From Massilia sp. METH4 (GTDB taxonomy: Bacteria > Pseudomonadota > Gammaproteobacteria > Burkholderiales > Burkholderiaceae_D): a stretch of 64,000 nt of DNA. The notes below the pieces were generated by a model that did no database searches, had not been told where the DNA came from, and saw nothing but the letters and a program-made list of their open reading frames with translations. Location of the stretch: positions 558,001 to 622,000 of the forward strand of contig NZ_CP146614.1 in the NCBI RefSeq assembly GCF_037094685.1, in the 5' to 3' direction. Each line of letters starts with the position of its first letter. Position 1 is the stretch's first letter. The position numbers and the translations under genes are program-made. This document shows positions 47,285 to 56,326 of this stretch, in pieces.

Positions 47285-47665
47285 CTACTTCGCCTTGCCC
47301 TTCTCGTCGTCCTCGTCCTGCCGCGCGGCCTCGGCGCTGGCCTGCACTTTCTCGCCGGCCCGCTCGAGCTTCTCGCCCACCACCTCGGCCGCCTTGTCCA
47401 GCTGATCGCCGGCCTTGCTCAGGTGCTCGCTGGCTTTTTCCGCAGCCTCGTCCAGCTCGCGCGTCGTTTCCTTGGCCGCTTCCTGGAAGTCCTCGCGGGC
47501 CTTTTCCAGGTGCTCGGCCGCCTTCTCGGTGGCCTGGTCGAGCTCGCGCCCGGCGCGCTCGGCCGGGCCTTCCACGCGGCGGTCGTCGTCCTTGTGGCAA
47601 CCGGCCAGGGCGAGCAGCAGCGCCAGCGCGCCGGCCACCGTCGTCAATCGGAATATGGGTTGCAT
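47285..47665 (-). CDS. Small lipoprotein with long amphipathic helix
   Basis: This 126-residue protein has a lipoprotein signal (ALALLLALAGC, lipobox LAGC). The mature part is almost entirely charged helix with repeated 11-residue-like blocks (EKAAEHLEKAREDFQEAAKE, EKASEHLSKAGDQLDKAAEV). It resembles YtxH/LEA-like or apolipoprotein-like helices and may lie along a membrane or stabilise it under stress. Function is not recognised. A very strong ribosome site (AAAGGAGGACAAC) fixes the start at 47665. It follows the tubulin-like operon on the same strand, 55 bp after the last gene, so cotranscription is possible. Confidence 0.8.
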   Translation of the reverse strand: MQPIFRLTTVAGALALLLALAGCHKDDDRRVEGPAERAGRELDQATEKAAEHLEKAREDFQEAAKETTRELDEAAEKASEHLSKAGDQLDKAAEVVGEKLERAGEKVQASAEAARQDEDDEKGKAK

Positions 47666-47719
47666 GTTGTCCTCCTTTGGGCGGCAGCTTAACAAACTTC
47701 GCCGGCCGGCGCGGTTTAC

Positions 47720-49045
47720 CTACTCGCAGCGCTCGCCGACCCATTCGCGGCCGCTGCCCACGCAGGCGTGCATTTCACGCTCCAGCCGGGCCGCCTTTTC
47801 GCGCAGGCCCGAACACTCGGTCGCGCCGAGCGCGGCGCACTGCCCGGCCAGGCCCATCGCGCTGCGGTAGTTGCCCTGGGCGACCTCGCGCTCGGCTTGC
47901 GCGTACAGGCGCCGCACTTCGGGCGGATTGGCCACGCCCATGCCTTGCACCGCGGCGGTCGCCAGCCGCGGCGGCGTGGCGGACAGCGGCGGCGGATAGC
48001 CGGCCTGCCCGCCGCCTTGTGCACTGCCTTGCGTGCTGCCCTGCCCTTCGAGCAGCGTGGATTCCAGCATGCGCGACAGTGCCTCGCGCAGCGCCTCGAT
48101 GCGCGCCTTCGCTTCCGGCCGGCGCAGCTTCTCGGCCGCGTCCAGCTTCGCCTCCACGCAGGCGCGATCCTTTTTCTCCAGGCACGTATCGGCTTCGTCG
48201 AGCAGCTTTTCCACCCGGCGCGCATCGATGCGCTCGCGCATCTCGCGGGTGTCTTCATCCTCGCTCCAGCGCTTGACGAAGGCCGACAGGCGTGCCGAGG
48301 CCTTGTCCAGTGCATTGCCGGACAGCGCCGAATCGAGCGCCGCGCGGGCATCCTTCCAGGCCTTGGCGCGCTGTGCCTTCTTTTCGCAGGCGGGCGCGGT
48401 GGCGGCAATCGCCTTTTGCACGCGGCCCAGCTGCGCGGCGCTGGCCTTGGCGCCGCGCAGCTCGGCCAGTGCCGCGCGGGCATCGCCGATCTTGCACTCT
48501 TGCGTGAGCGCGACGGCGTCGTCGACCTTGTCGTCCAGCTTCTTCGTCGGGTCGCCCGGCTTGGCCAGGAACCAGATCGCCACCAGCAACAGGCCCACCA
48601 TGAACCATGTCGCCTTGCCGACCGGCTTGCGCACCGGCGGCAGCGACGGCCCCCCCGGAATGCCCGCGCCCGGCGGGCGGGGCACGCCCACGGTCGGCTG
48701 CGGCTGGCGGTAACCCTGCGTCGCGGTCGGGCCGGGGCGCGCCGCCGGGGGCGCGGCGGGCGGCCGTTCCGATGGCGGCACGGGCGCCGGCGGCGCGGGT
48801 ACGGCCGGCCGGGGCGGCACGGGCGCCGGCGGTGCCGCCGCGGGGGCTGGCGGAACAGGCGCCGGACTGGGTGCAGGCGCCGGTGCAGGTGCGGGCGCCG
48901 GCGCAGGGGCGGGTGCAGAAGCGGGGGCAGGCGTGGCCGCGTTCCGTGGCGCGCCCGCCTGCCCGGTACCGCAGTACGGGCAGAAGCGCACGGCGCGCGG
49001 GAAGGTGCGACCGCAAGCCGCGTTGATGCAATGGTATTCGGCCAC
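47720..49045 (-). CDS. Zinc-ribbon, proline-rich, single-TM protein (tubulin-like operon)
   Basis: This 441-residue protein starts at GTG (49045) with GGAG eight bases upstream, inside the end of the tubulin-like gene. An N-terminal zinc ribbon uses C6, C11, C22 and C25 (CINAACGRTF, RFCPYCG). A roughly 90-residue Pro/Ala-rich linker with an AP-repeat follows, then one TM helix (ATWFMVGLLLVAIWFLAK) and a helical TPR-like domain with many Ala, Lys and Cys residues. This suggests a membrane-anchored adaptor with its N-terminus in the cytoplasm. Function is unknown; it is the last gene of the five-gene operon and starts 3 bp after the tubulin-like stop. Confidence 0.82.
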   Translation of the reverse strand: MAEYHCINAACGRTFPRAVRFCPYCGTGQAGAPRNAATPAPASAPAPAPAPAPAPAPAPSPAPVPPAPAAAPPAPVPPRPAVPAPPAPVPPSERPPAAPPAARPGPTATQGYRQPQPTVGVPRPPGAGIPGGPSLPPVRKPVGKATWFMVGLLLVAIWFLAKPGDPTKKLDDKVDDAVALTQECKIGDARAALAELRGAKASAAQLGRVQKAIAATAPACEKKAQRAKAWKDARAALDSALSGNALDKASARLSAFVKRWSEDEDTREMRERIDARRVEKLLDEADTCLEKKDRACVEAKLDAAEKLRRPEAKARIEALREALSRMLESTLLEGQGSTQGSAQGGGQAGYPPPLSATPPRLATAAVQGMGVANPPEVRRLYAQAEREVAQGNYRSAMGLAGQCAALGATECSGLREKAARLEREMHACVGSGREWVGERCE

Positions 49046-49048
49046 GCT

Positions 49049-52000
49049 TTACTCCGGGTCCGGGATATCGTCCACGGGGTCGGGAATGGCCTGGGCAAAC
49101 AGCGGCGCCAGTTCCGCCAGCGCTCCCGCCGGCTGCCACTGGTCCACGTGCGGCACCCAGCGCATGTTCCACGCCTTGGTGGCGGCGGTGACCTCGCCGC
49201 GGGCGATGCGCTCGGCCAGCTCGGCCACCGTGTACGGCCCCTGCTGCGTGCGATTCACGAACACCTTGAACAAGGCGTTGGACGCCGTGGGCGGCGTGCC
49301 GGACGCCGTCGGCGCCGCCTTGGCAAACGACACGCCGCCGGCCAGCAGCGCCTGGGCGGCAGCGTCCCCGGCCAGGTATTCGGCGCGCGGCACGCGCTTG
49401 TCCACGCTGTGCTGCACTTCCCACTGGTAGGCGTCCGATGCCGATCCCGGCACCGGCTCGCTCCACTGCGGCAGCAGTTCCAGCGCGCGGTCCAGGGCGC
49501 CGCCCAGCGCCGGCTCGGCGGCCAGTGCCCGGCGCAGCCATTCGTCGTGCAGCCGCTTGGCCGTGATGTTCGGCAGCGACGGCGACGGCAGTTCCGCCCC
49601 GGTTTCATCGACTTCCAGGCGCGGCTGGTAGACGCGGTGCTGGTAATGCCGCATCAGCGCGGCCAGCAGCAGGAACTGGTGCGGCCCCATGCGCGCGAGG
49701 CGCTGCTGCACGGTGGCGATGATCTGCTCGCGGTAATACGACGGCAGGCCGTTCGAGCGGATCGCGTATTCGTTACCGACCTGCAGCCATTCGCCGGAGC
49801 CCTGCTCCACCTCGAACAGGTACTGGCCGCGCGGCTGGAACGACGCTTCGCGGTCGGCCAGGTCGGCCTTGCGTTTCAACACGCCGATGGCGACGGCTTG
49901 CAGGAACCATTCATAGTCGTCGGCCAGCCGGTTCAATTCATCCATGCCCGGCGCGATCGGATGGCGGAACCGTGTGGCGTCGAAGTGCAGGTGCGTGGGG
50001 ATCTTCGGGTTCTCGATCTGGTACGAGGTGCGCCAGGTGGGCAGGCCGCGCAGCACCGTCATCGGGTAGCCGGACAGCTCGATATAGCACACCGCCCTGC
50101 CCTTCACGCCCGTATTGACGATGTTCACCAGGTCGCCGTGGAAGTAGCCGGTGGGCGCGGCGGCCCGGATCTCGCCTTCCAGCCGCTTCCAGGCATTCAC
50201 GTCGCCCACGCCGACGAAGCACTTGAACTGGTCCGCGCCCGGCGTGAACTCGGCCGAGAAGCGTGCATTCACCCACGGCATGGCACTCTTGAGCCACTCG
50301 GTGAACACGCGCTGGCGTTCCTGCACGGACAGCGCCAGCAGGCGTTCCAGCAGCGGGTCGACAGGTTCCGCCCCTGCCTCCTCGGTCGACAGCTGCGTCT
50401 GCGCGCGGCGGAACAGTTTCAGCAACAGGTTCGAACGCAGCTTCTCGTCGTTCAGCTGCGGGAACAGCCTTGCCGAGCCGCCGAATTCCAGCAACACTTC
50501 CTCGCTCCATGCCGACACGTCGCCGCTGAGCTTCACGGGCGGCGGCGGTTCGTCGTTCGCCAGCTTCATGTAGGTGGCATGGTCGTGCTGCGCATCGGCG
50601 CGCAGCTGCGCCACCCGCTGGTCGACGGTGCCCAGCATCGCTTCCACGCAGCGCCGCCCTTCCTGGAACTCGCCGGCGATGCCGGACCATTCGGCCTGGC
50701 CCCGCTCGTCCACGGACTTCGGCTCGCCCAGCCAGGCCGACATCTGGCGCAGCACCTCGGCCGATTGCCCGGCCGTGACGGAGAGCAGGTGGAAGCGCAG
50801 GTAGTCGGCGATGTCGCGTTTCAGGTGCACGATCACTTCGCGCGCCTGGGCGCCGGCATTGATCCACTTGTTGGCGGCCTGCGCCAGGTTGTTCAGCGAT
50901 TCCTCGACCTGGCGGGTGCGCAGCGCATCGCGCATCTCGCGGTAGCGGCGCTCGTTGTGCTCCATGCGCGGGATATCGCGCTGGGCGATGCGGGCCTTGA
51001 TCTGCTCGAGCAGCGACAGCACGAATTCCAGGCCGCCCTGCCGGCGGTCGTCCAGCAGCGCGTACAGGCGCTCGCGCACGCGGCCCTTCAGGCGCGTCAC
51101 GAGTTCCTGCGTGTGCCGCTTCAGGCGGTCTTCGCTGGTCTCGGCGATGGCGCCGGCCTCGCGGATCGCGTCGCGCTCCAGCTGCGGCAGCAGCTCGGCG
51201 ATCTTGGCGCGCCACTCCGTAAGAATGTAGCCGCTGGTGATGCGGTCGATCTCGGCCTGCACCTTCGCTTCCACGCGTTCCAGCAGCGAGCGCTGGTCCT
51301 TGTCCATCAACAGCTGGTCGGTGAGCGCGTATTCCTGGAACGGCGTCACCTCCACCGTGCCCTTCTTGAAATCGGGGAATTCGTCGAACGGGCGCTCGGC
51401 CAGCCACATCTGCTCGCGCATGAACACGTCGCGCTCGTTGTCGCCGGCGCGCCGCGCCGGGGCGCCGTCTTTCCCGATGATGCCGAAGAAGGCCTTCACC
51501 ATCAGCGCGGCCAGCTCGTAGGCGCGGATATCGTCGCGCAATCCCTGCTGCGTGTCGAGCACGGCCTGGCCGAAGGCGGAATACACCTTCGAGTACGACA
51601 GGCGCATGTCGCCGAAGCGCTGCTCGGGCACCTTCGGATTGAACGGGCCCAGCTTGTGCTGCTGCTGGTTGACGGCCACCGAGCGCTTGCGGTTGGCAAA
51701 ATCGGCCGAGGCGAAATCCTCGAACAGCGAATCGGCCACCATCTGGTAGACGTCCTTCACGTCCTGCGTGGCCTTGTTGGCCAGGTTCGCCGTATCGACG
51801 AAGTACACGTCGTCGAACGGCGCGCCGCGGCCGGCCAGGCTGTCCGGGTCGGCCCAGCGCACCTGCGCGTTCATGTCGCGCATGGCCGTTTCCATTTCCA
51901 TCAGCGTGGCATAGGCGTTCGCCTCGGTGCGTTCCTTGTTGGCGCGTGCGTAGCCGGTGGGCATGAACATCACCAGGTCCACCTGGCTGTCCGACACTTC

Positions 52001-52666
52001 CTGCCGGGCGATCGCCTTGGCCAGCCAGCCCAGGTCCAGCGCCGTGCCGGCACCGGTGCCGCCGGCGTTCGAGGCGATGACGACGATGCGGAACTTCGAC
52101 GTGTCGACCTGCAGGCCCAGCCTTTGGTAATTGTCCTTTCGCTCGATGCCCGCGTTCGAGGCGAGGAAGTTCAGCGCCCCCTTGATGCGGCCGCGCAGCT
52201 TCGGGTACTTGTCGAACAGGTACAGCCGCGCCACGGCGCGGATCTGGCCGGCGCCCAGCGACGGGTCGATGCCCAGCGAACGCAGCTTCTTCGGGCGCAG
52301 CGGCATCCAGCTTTCGATCAGCGGAAAACGGGCCAGGCTGTCGTCCGATTCGTGGTACTGCTGCAGGTCGATGGGTTCGACCAGGCGTTCCTCGTCGCCC
52401 AGCTTGACCAGCTCGTACCACGGGTCGGTGCGCTGCGATTTCCCTTCGTCGATGACGGCGCCGCTGTCGAGGTCGATGTGCAGGAAGCGCGCGACGGGGA
52501 ATTCGCCGATCGATTCCACCCGCGTCGGGTGGTGGCGGTTCCACACGGCCGACAGGATGCGGCGGCGGATGCGCATCATCACTTCCATGCCCGTGCCGCC
52601 GGCGCCGATGAACAGCGTGGGCCGCAGGTCGACCTTGAGTTCGGTCTTCTTACCGATCGGGTCCAC
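49049..52666 (-). CDS. Tubulin/FtsZ-superfamily GTPase-like protein (Tubulin_2) with C-terminal GYF-like domain
   Basis: This 1205-residue protein starts at GTG (52666) behind GGAGGTAAGCC. Its first about 450 residues carry tubulin/FtsZ nucleotide loops: FIGAGGTGMEVM (19-30) and the signature SNAGGTGAGTALDLG (199-213). This is the layout of the Tubulin_2 (PF13809) family, not cell-division FtsZ. A long helical middle region (about 460-1000) follows, then a C-terminal GYF_2/DUF4339-like module (about 1135-1195; NRTQQGPYTVAELAERIARG). It should bind GTP and may polymerise or remodel membranes with its operon partners. No dcw-cluster genes are nearby. Biochemical function is not established. Confidence 0.87.
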   Translation of the reverse strand: MDPIGKKTELKVDLRPTLFIGAGGTGMEVMMRIRRRILSAVWNRHHPTRVESIGEFPVARFLHIDLDSGAVIDEGKSQRTDPWYELVKLGDEERLVEPIDLQQYHESDDSLARFPLIESWMPLRPKKLRSLGIDPSLGAGQIRAVARLYLFDKYPKLRGRIKGALNFLASNAGIERKDNYQRLGLQVDTSKFRIVVIASNAGGTGAGTALDLGWLAKAIARQEVSDSQVDLVMFMPTGYARANKERTEANAYATLMEMETAMRDMNAQVRWADPDSLAGRGAPFDDVYFVDTANLANKATQDVKDVYQMVADSLFEDFASADFANRKRSVAVNQQQHKLGPFNPKVPEQRFGDMRLSYSKVYSAFGQAVLDTQQGLRDDIRAYELAALMVKAFFGIIGKDGAPARRAGDNERDVFMREQMWLAERPFDEFPDFKKGTVEVTPFQEYALTDQLLMDKDQRSLLERVEAKVQAEIDRITSGYILTEWRAKIAELLPQLERDAIREAGAIAETSEDRLKRHTQELVTRLKGRVRERLYALLDDRRQGGLEFVLSLLEQIKARIAQRDIPRMEHNERRYREMRDALRTRQVEESLNNLAQAANKWINAGAQAREVIVHLKRDIADYLRFHLLSVTAGQSAEVLRQMSAWLGEPKSVDERGQAEWSGIAGEFQEGRRCVEAMLGTVDQRVAQLRADAQHDHATYMKLANDEPPPPVKLSGDVSAWSEEVLLEFGGSARLFPQLNDEKLRSNLLLKLFRRAQTQLSTEEAGAEPVDPLLERLLALSVQERQRVFTEWLKSAMPWVNARFSAEFTPGADQFKCFVGVGDVNAWKRLEGEIRAAAPTGYFHGDLVNIVNTGVKGRAVCYIELSGYPMTVLRGLPTWRTSYQIENPKIPTHLHFDATRFRHPIAPGMDELNRLADDYEWFLQAVAIGVLKRKADLADREASFQPRGQYLFEVEQGSGEWLQVGNEYAIRSNGLPSYYREQIIATVQQRLARMGPHQFLLLAALMRHYQHRVYQPRLEVDETGAELPSPSLPNITAKRLHDEWLRRALAAEPALGGALDRALELLPQWSEPVPGSASDAYQWEVQHSVDKRVPRAEYLAGDAAAQALLAGGVSFAKAAPTASGTPPTASNALFKVFVNRTQQGPYTVAELAERIARGEVTAATKAWNMRWVPHVDQWQPAGALAELAPLFAQAIPDPVDDIPDPE

Positions 52667-52669
52667 GGC

Positions 52670-53140
52670 TTACCTCCGGCCCGTAAACAGCGCGCCGGCA
52701 ATCGCCGCGATGCCGAACACCAGCAAGGTGCCGGTGATCGCCACGTTCAGGAACTTCGTGGAATTGACGAAGCCCAGCACCACGGCGGCGGACAGGAACG
52801 CGAGGCCGAAGAACAGCAGCCAGCCGGCTGTGTCGGCCGACGACGGCGCCACGCGCCGGCGCACCAGGTGGTTGGCGAAGGCGTTGCGGGCGAAGAAGAA
52901 CACGACCAGCAGGAACAGGAACACGGCGCCGCCGATGGCGATGTCGCGCGTGGACGTGTCGGTGACCGGGGCCTGCCCTTCCGGCGCGACTTCGATGCCG
53001 GTGGTTCCCGTGGTGCCTTCGGCGGGCGGCGTGGTGGACAGGCCGCCGCCGGCGGGCTGGCTCGGCGGCACCGCGCCGGCGGGCGACTTATCGTCCGGGA
53101 TCCGGAAACCGGGATCGCTCTGGGTCTGGGTGGCTTGCAT
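52670..53140 (-). CDS. Three-helix membrane protein (tubulin-like operon)
   Basis: This 156-residue protein has a roughly 65-residue Pro/Gly/Thr-rich N-terminus without a signal peptide, then three hydrophobic helices: AIGGAVFLFLLVVFFFA, GWLLFFGLAFLSAAVVLGFV and FLNVAITGTLLVFGIAAIAG. A basic segment (NHLVRRRV) follows the first helix. The ribosome site is GAGGAAAACC. It ends 3 bp before the tubulin-like gene, so translation is probably coupled. It could be the membrane anchor for the tubulin-like protein; this is inference. Confidence 0.78.
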   Translation of the reverse strand: MQATQTQSDPGFRIPDDKSPAGAVPPSQPAGGGLSTTPPAEGTTGTTGIEVAPEGQAPVTDTSTRDIAIGGAVFLFLLVVFFFARNAFANHLVRRRVAPSSADTAGWLLFFGLAFLSAAVVLGFVNSTKFLNVAITGTLLVFGIAAIAGALFTGRR

Positions 53141-53180
53141 GGTTTTCCTCTGTTTTATCTTCCGACGTTATCTGCCGAAG

Positions 53181-54662
53181 TTATCTGCCAATATGGACGT
53201 TGGCGCCTTCGCGCACATTCGCCAGCTGGTGTCCGAACATCGATGTATGGAGCTCGGCGACCTGGTCGCCGGCACTGTTGTACAGCGGCGTCTTCGCGCC
53301 GGCCCTGGTGCGCAGCGTGCGCTGTTCGCCATCGATGCTGACGATGACTTTCCTGCCCCGCGTGGCCGCCACGGCCAGTGCGCCGGCACCGGCCAGCACG
53401 GCGAACAGGCCGCCGATCGCGGCCAGCAGCGGGCCGGCGCCGTAATGCAGCCGCACTTCGACGGGCAGCACGGCGCGCGAACCCTGGATCCGTGCCGGCG
53501 GCGTGAAAATGTCCGGCAGCGGGTCGCCTGGGAACAGCTCGGCCATGCGCTGCCGGAACCCCTGCGACAGCTCGAGCCGCTGGTTGGCGAGGCGCACTTC
53601 AATGCGGCCGGGAATCACCTGGGCCGAACCGGCGGTCGACAGCGCGGCCAGCGACCACTTGCCGGGCAGGTTCGCCACCGGCAGGCTCAAGGCCGACGCC
53701 AACGGCTGCGGCTTGCCCGGCGCGAGGCCGCGCACGGCTTCCGGCTTCAGGCCCACCGCTTTCACTTCGCCGGCCAGCGCGGCTTGCGCGCTGATGTCGG
53801 CCTGCGTGATCGTGTACGGATACATGGCGTTTTCCAGGCGCCAGGTGATGCGGGCATCCCCGCTTGCCGGCTTGTCCGCCTCGATCTCGGCGCGCAGCCG
53901 CCCGTTCGGCAGCACGGCATAACGCACGCCCGGCGTGTTTTCCACGCGGGCCGGCACGAGGCGCACCGTGTCCCGGTCCAGCGGCTTCAGGCGCGCGGGC
54001 ATTTCCGTGATCACGCCCTTCAGGCGGCCGCTGGCCAGCAGCGTATCGAGTTCGCGCTCGCCCTGCTCGTGCACGGCGAACACGTAGACCATCAGGCCGC
54101 CGGCGCTGTACTGCGCGCCCTGCACCGGCATCTTCAAGGGAAAGGCCAGCGCCTTGCGGATCGCCTGGCCTTCGTGGATCAGCTGGTAGAACTCGCGGTT
54201 GCGGCGCGCCGTGGCCTGGTCGTTGTTCGGGCTGTTGCGGTTGTTCGTGAACAGCCAGACGAGGCCGGGCTTGCCGCCCAGCGCGCCGTCGATGGCGCTG
54301 CCGACGGCTTCGCCCAGGTCCGTGTCCGCCAGCGCGCGGCCGCCGGGCTTGCGGCCCACCTCGAGCGGGCCCAGCACGGCGCGCACCTTGGCGCGGTCAG
54401 GCTTGCCCTGCTGCGCCAGCAGCGCGCGCGGCGACGGCGCGCCGGGCACGGCCTGGTTGAACGCGGCCAGCACCAGCGCGTCGCCTGGTGCCATCGCGGC
54501 CTGCACCACTTCCGTCACCAGCGCCTTATAGGGCGACTTCGGGTCGGTGTAGAACGGCTCCATCCAGCCGGAATTCTGCACGAGGAAGACCTGCGAAGCG
54601 GCCTGCGCGGACGTTGCCGACAGCGCAAGGACGAGCAGGCCGGCTTGCCGCCAGCGCGTCAC
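53181..54662 (-). CDS. Exported VWA-like membrane protein with degenerate MIDAS (tubulin-like operon)
   Basis: This 493-residue protein starts at GTG (54662), overlapping the upstream stop (GTGA). A signal peptide (LLVLALSATSAQA) is followed by a Rossmann-like domain resembling von Willebrand A. The first strand, QVFLVQNSGWM, has Gln-Asn-Ser where DxSxS would be, and LVWLFTNNRNS replaces the usual TDG strand, so metal binding is probably lost. Two beta domains follow, then a TM helix (LLAAIGGLFAVLAGAGALAV) and a short cytoplasmic beta domain. Most of it is periplasmic. VWA proteins have been predicted partners of divergent FtsZ-like families. Confidence 0.78.
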   Translation of the reverse strand: MTRWRQAGLLVLALSATSAQAASQVFLVQNSGWMEPFYTDPKSPYKALVTEVVQAAMAPGDALVLAAFNQAVPGAPSPRALLAQQGKPDRAKVRAVLGPLEVGRKPGGRALADTDLGEAVGSAIDGALGGKPGLVWLFTNNRNSPNNDQATARRNREFYQLIHEGQAIRKALAFPLKMPVQGAQYSAGGLMVYVFAVHEQGERELDTLLASGRLKGVITEMPARLKPLDRDTVRLVPARVENTPGVRYAVLPNGRLRAEIEADKPASGDARITWRLENAMYPYTITQADISAQAALAGEVKAVGLKPEAVRGLAPGKPQPLASALSLPVANLPGKWSLAALSTAGSAQVIPGRIEVRLANQRLELSQGFRQRMAELFPGDPLPDIFTPPARIQGSRAVLPVEVRLHYGAGPLLAAIGGLFAVLAGAGALAVAATRGRKVIVSIDGEQRTLRTRAGAKTPLYNSAGDQVAELHTSMFGHQLANVREGANVHIGR

Positions 54663-56179
54663 GCGAGCTCCTTCAACTGCCAGCCGCGGATCTCGTTCCA
54701 CGTGGGGTGGTGCAGCCACAGGCTGCCGTGCCATACGAAGGGCACGCAATCGCCGGGGTTCTTCAGGCGCGCGACCTCGTCGAGGATCACGTTCTGGCGG
54801 CCGATCCATTCCACGAAGGTGCGCGGCAGGAGTTCGCCGGCCAGCGCCGCCTCGGCGCGGCCGGTAAATCCGGGCATGCGCAGCACAAGCCCGGAAGGCT
54901 GGTCGCGCGTGGCCGACACCGCCTCGAGCAGGGGCAGCACGAGCGCGTCGCCGCGCGCCTGGTCTTCCACGTCCTCGACCGCCCAGGGATCGTCCTTCAC
55001 CTGGTGGCCGCGGCGGAACAGCAGCGTGCCGAAGCCCAGCCGGGCGCCGTCGATGGGTTCGACCTGCGGCGCGCCCATTTCGTCGCCCAGCGCCCGGAAC
55101 GAGTAACCGGCGCCATCGTTCCCGATCAGCCACAGGCGGCCGTCGCGGCTGCGCACCGGGCCGCCGAACTGCAGGCGCGGCACCCACGGGAAGGGCCACG
55201 GCAACCAGCGCGGCGGCTGGCCGGGGCGCCAATGCAACTGGCCTTCATCGTGCAGCCAGTGCAGGCGGCCGTCGTAGCTGAACGGGCGCGACCAGCCGCC
55301 ATGCGGCAGCGGCACGGTGGGGTCGCCCGATGCAATGTCGAGCACTTCCGGATCGGCGCCATCGGCCAGCGCCGTCCACAGGCGCACGCCGTCCGCCGTG
55401 ACGAACGGGCAGGCGATGCGGCGGCCGACCCCACCGGGGCTGGCGGCCAGGCGCGCCTGGAAGACGGGTTCGGTGCGCCAGCTTTCGGCCAGCGGATTCA
55501 GGGTCAGGCGGAACAGGCCGCCGTTGGTGGGCACCATGCCGAACTCGCCGCGCGCGGCGCCCCCCGTGGGCGGCAGCCAGGCATAGGCCGACGCGGTGAA
55601 ATGCAGGTCGGCAGCGCCTTCCTCGGCCGTGAACACATGCCAGCGGGCGCCGGGCGGGTCCCAGTACTGCACCACGTTGCGCGTGTAGGCCAGCGCCACG
55701 AGGCGCTGCGCCGCGAAGCCGAAATCGGCGGCGGCGAACACGCACACCGCGTTCGGGGGTGCCGGCATGCGCCAGTCCGGCCGGCCCACGGCCGGCTCCG
55801 GCTCGCGCTCTTCCAGCGCTTCGCCGAGCAGCAGGGCCGTTTGCGGCAAGCCGTGCGGCACGTGGCGGGGCAGCGGCGCCGCGGCGGGCGGCAACGTGCC
55901 CGTGGTTGGGCCCCACCATGCGGCGTGGCCCGCCGGCCGGGCGTGGTGCAACTGGGCGCCGCACTCCGGGCAAAAGGCGAATTCCGGAGGGAAGATGGCC
56001 GCATGCGCGCAGGTGGTGGGCAGCGCTGCGCCAAGCAGCAGCGCGACATCGGTCAGCCGGCCGCGCGCCAGGTCCCAGTCGATGCGTGGCACGCCCTGCA
56101 CGGCCTCGAGCACGAAACGCGTGGACGCCGTTTCATCCTCGCGCCATACGCTGTCCCCGGCCCGCCACCATTCATCCAT
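54659..56179 (-). CDS. Zinc-ribbon protein with beta-propeller-like repeats (first gene of tubulin-like operon)
   Basis: This 506-residue protein has no signal peptide or TM helix. A short N-terminal domain precedes a zinc-ribbon-like segment (TTCAHAAIFPPEFAFCPECG) and a Pro-rich linker. The rest has repeated beta segments with W and G (FSYDGRLHWLHDEGQLHWRP, RSRDGRLWLIGNDGAGYSFR) that look like blades of a propeller. No catalytic motif was recognised. The start at 56179 follows GACGGGGGATCG; an in-frame ATG at 56215 is less likely. A terminator at 56255 separates it from the gene upstream, so this is probably the first operon gene. Confidence 0.75.
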   Translation of the reverse strand: MDEWWRAGDSVWREDETASTRFVLEAVQGVPRIDWDLARGRLTDVALLLGAALPTTCAHAAIFPPEFAFCPECGAQLHHARPAGHAAWWGPTTGTLPPAAAPLPRHVPHGLPQTALLLGEALEEREPEPAVGRPDWRMPAPPNAVCVFAAADFGFAAQRLVALAYTRNVVQYWDPPGARWHVFTAEEGAADLHFTASAYAWLPPTGGAARGEFGMVPTNGGLFRLTLNPLAESWRTEPVFQARLAASPGGVGRRIACPFVTADGVRLWTALADGADPEVLDIASGDPTVPLPHGGWSRPFSYDGRLHWLHDEGQLHWRPGQPPRWLPWPFPWVPRLQFGGPVRSRDGRLWLIGNDGAGYSFRALGDEMGAPQVEPIDGARLGFGTLLFRRGHQVKDDPWAVEDVEDQARGDALVLPLLEAVSATRDQPSGLVLRMPGFTGRAEAALAGELLPRTFVEWIGRQNVILDEVARLKNPGDCVPFVWHGSLWLHHPTWNEIRGWQLKELA

Positions 56180-56254
56180 CGATCCCCCGTCCACGATTGC
56201 AATCTGTTGCGTCAATCATAACGCATTTGCACGTGCCGACACGACCCAAAACAA

Positions 56255-56278
56255 ACGCCCCACTCGAGAGCGGGGCGT
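56255..56278 (-). terminator. Terminator upstream of the tubulin-like operon
   Basis: The stem ACGCCCC / GGGGCGT is followed on the minus strand by TTTGTTTT and on the plus strand by CGTTTT. It ends the 56327-56788 gene and isolates the five-gene operon, whose promoter must lie between 56180 and 56254. Confidence 0.75.
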
Positions 56279-56326
56279 CGTTTTCAGCCGGATTCGCGCC
56301 AGATCGAAGCCGATCGGCGCGTTTTG

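Noticed and set aside
49049..52666. Cell-division FtsZ
   Set aside because: The protein is three times too long, has a C-terminal GYF-like domain, and no cell-division genes are adjacent.
47768..53341. A 1857-codon plus-strand open frame across the tubulin-like operon
   Set aside because: It is antisense to five well-supported genes, rich in Arg, His, Gln and Val, has no family motifs, and arises from high GC and codon bias.
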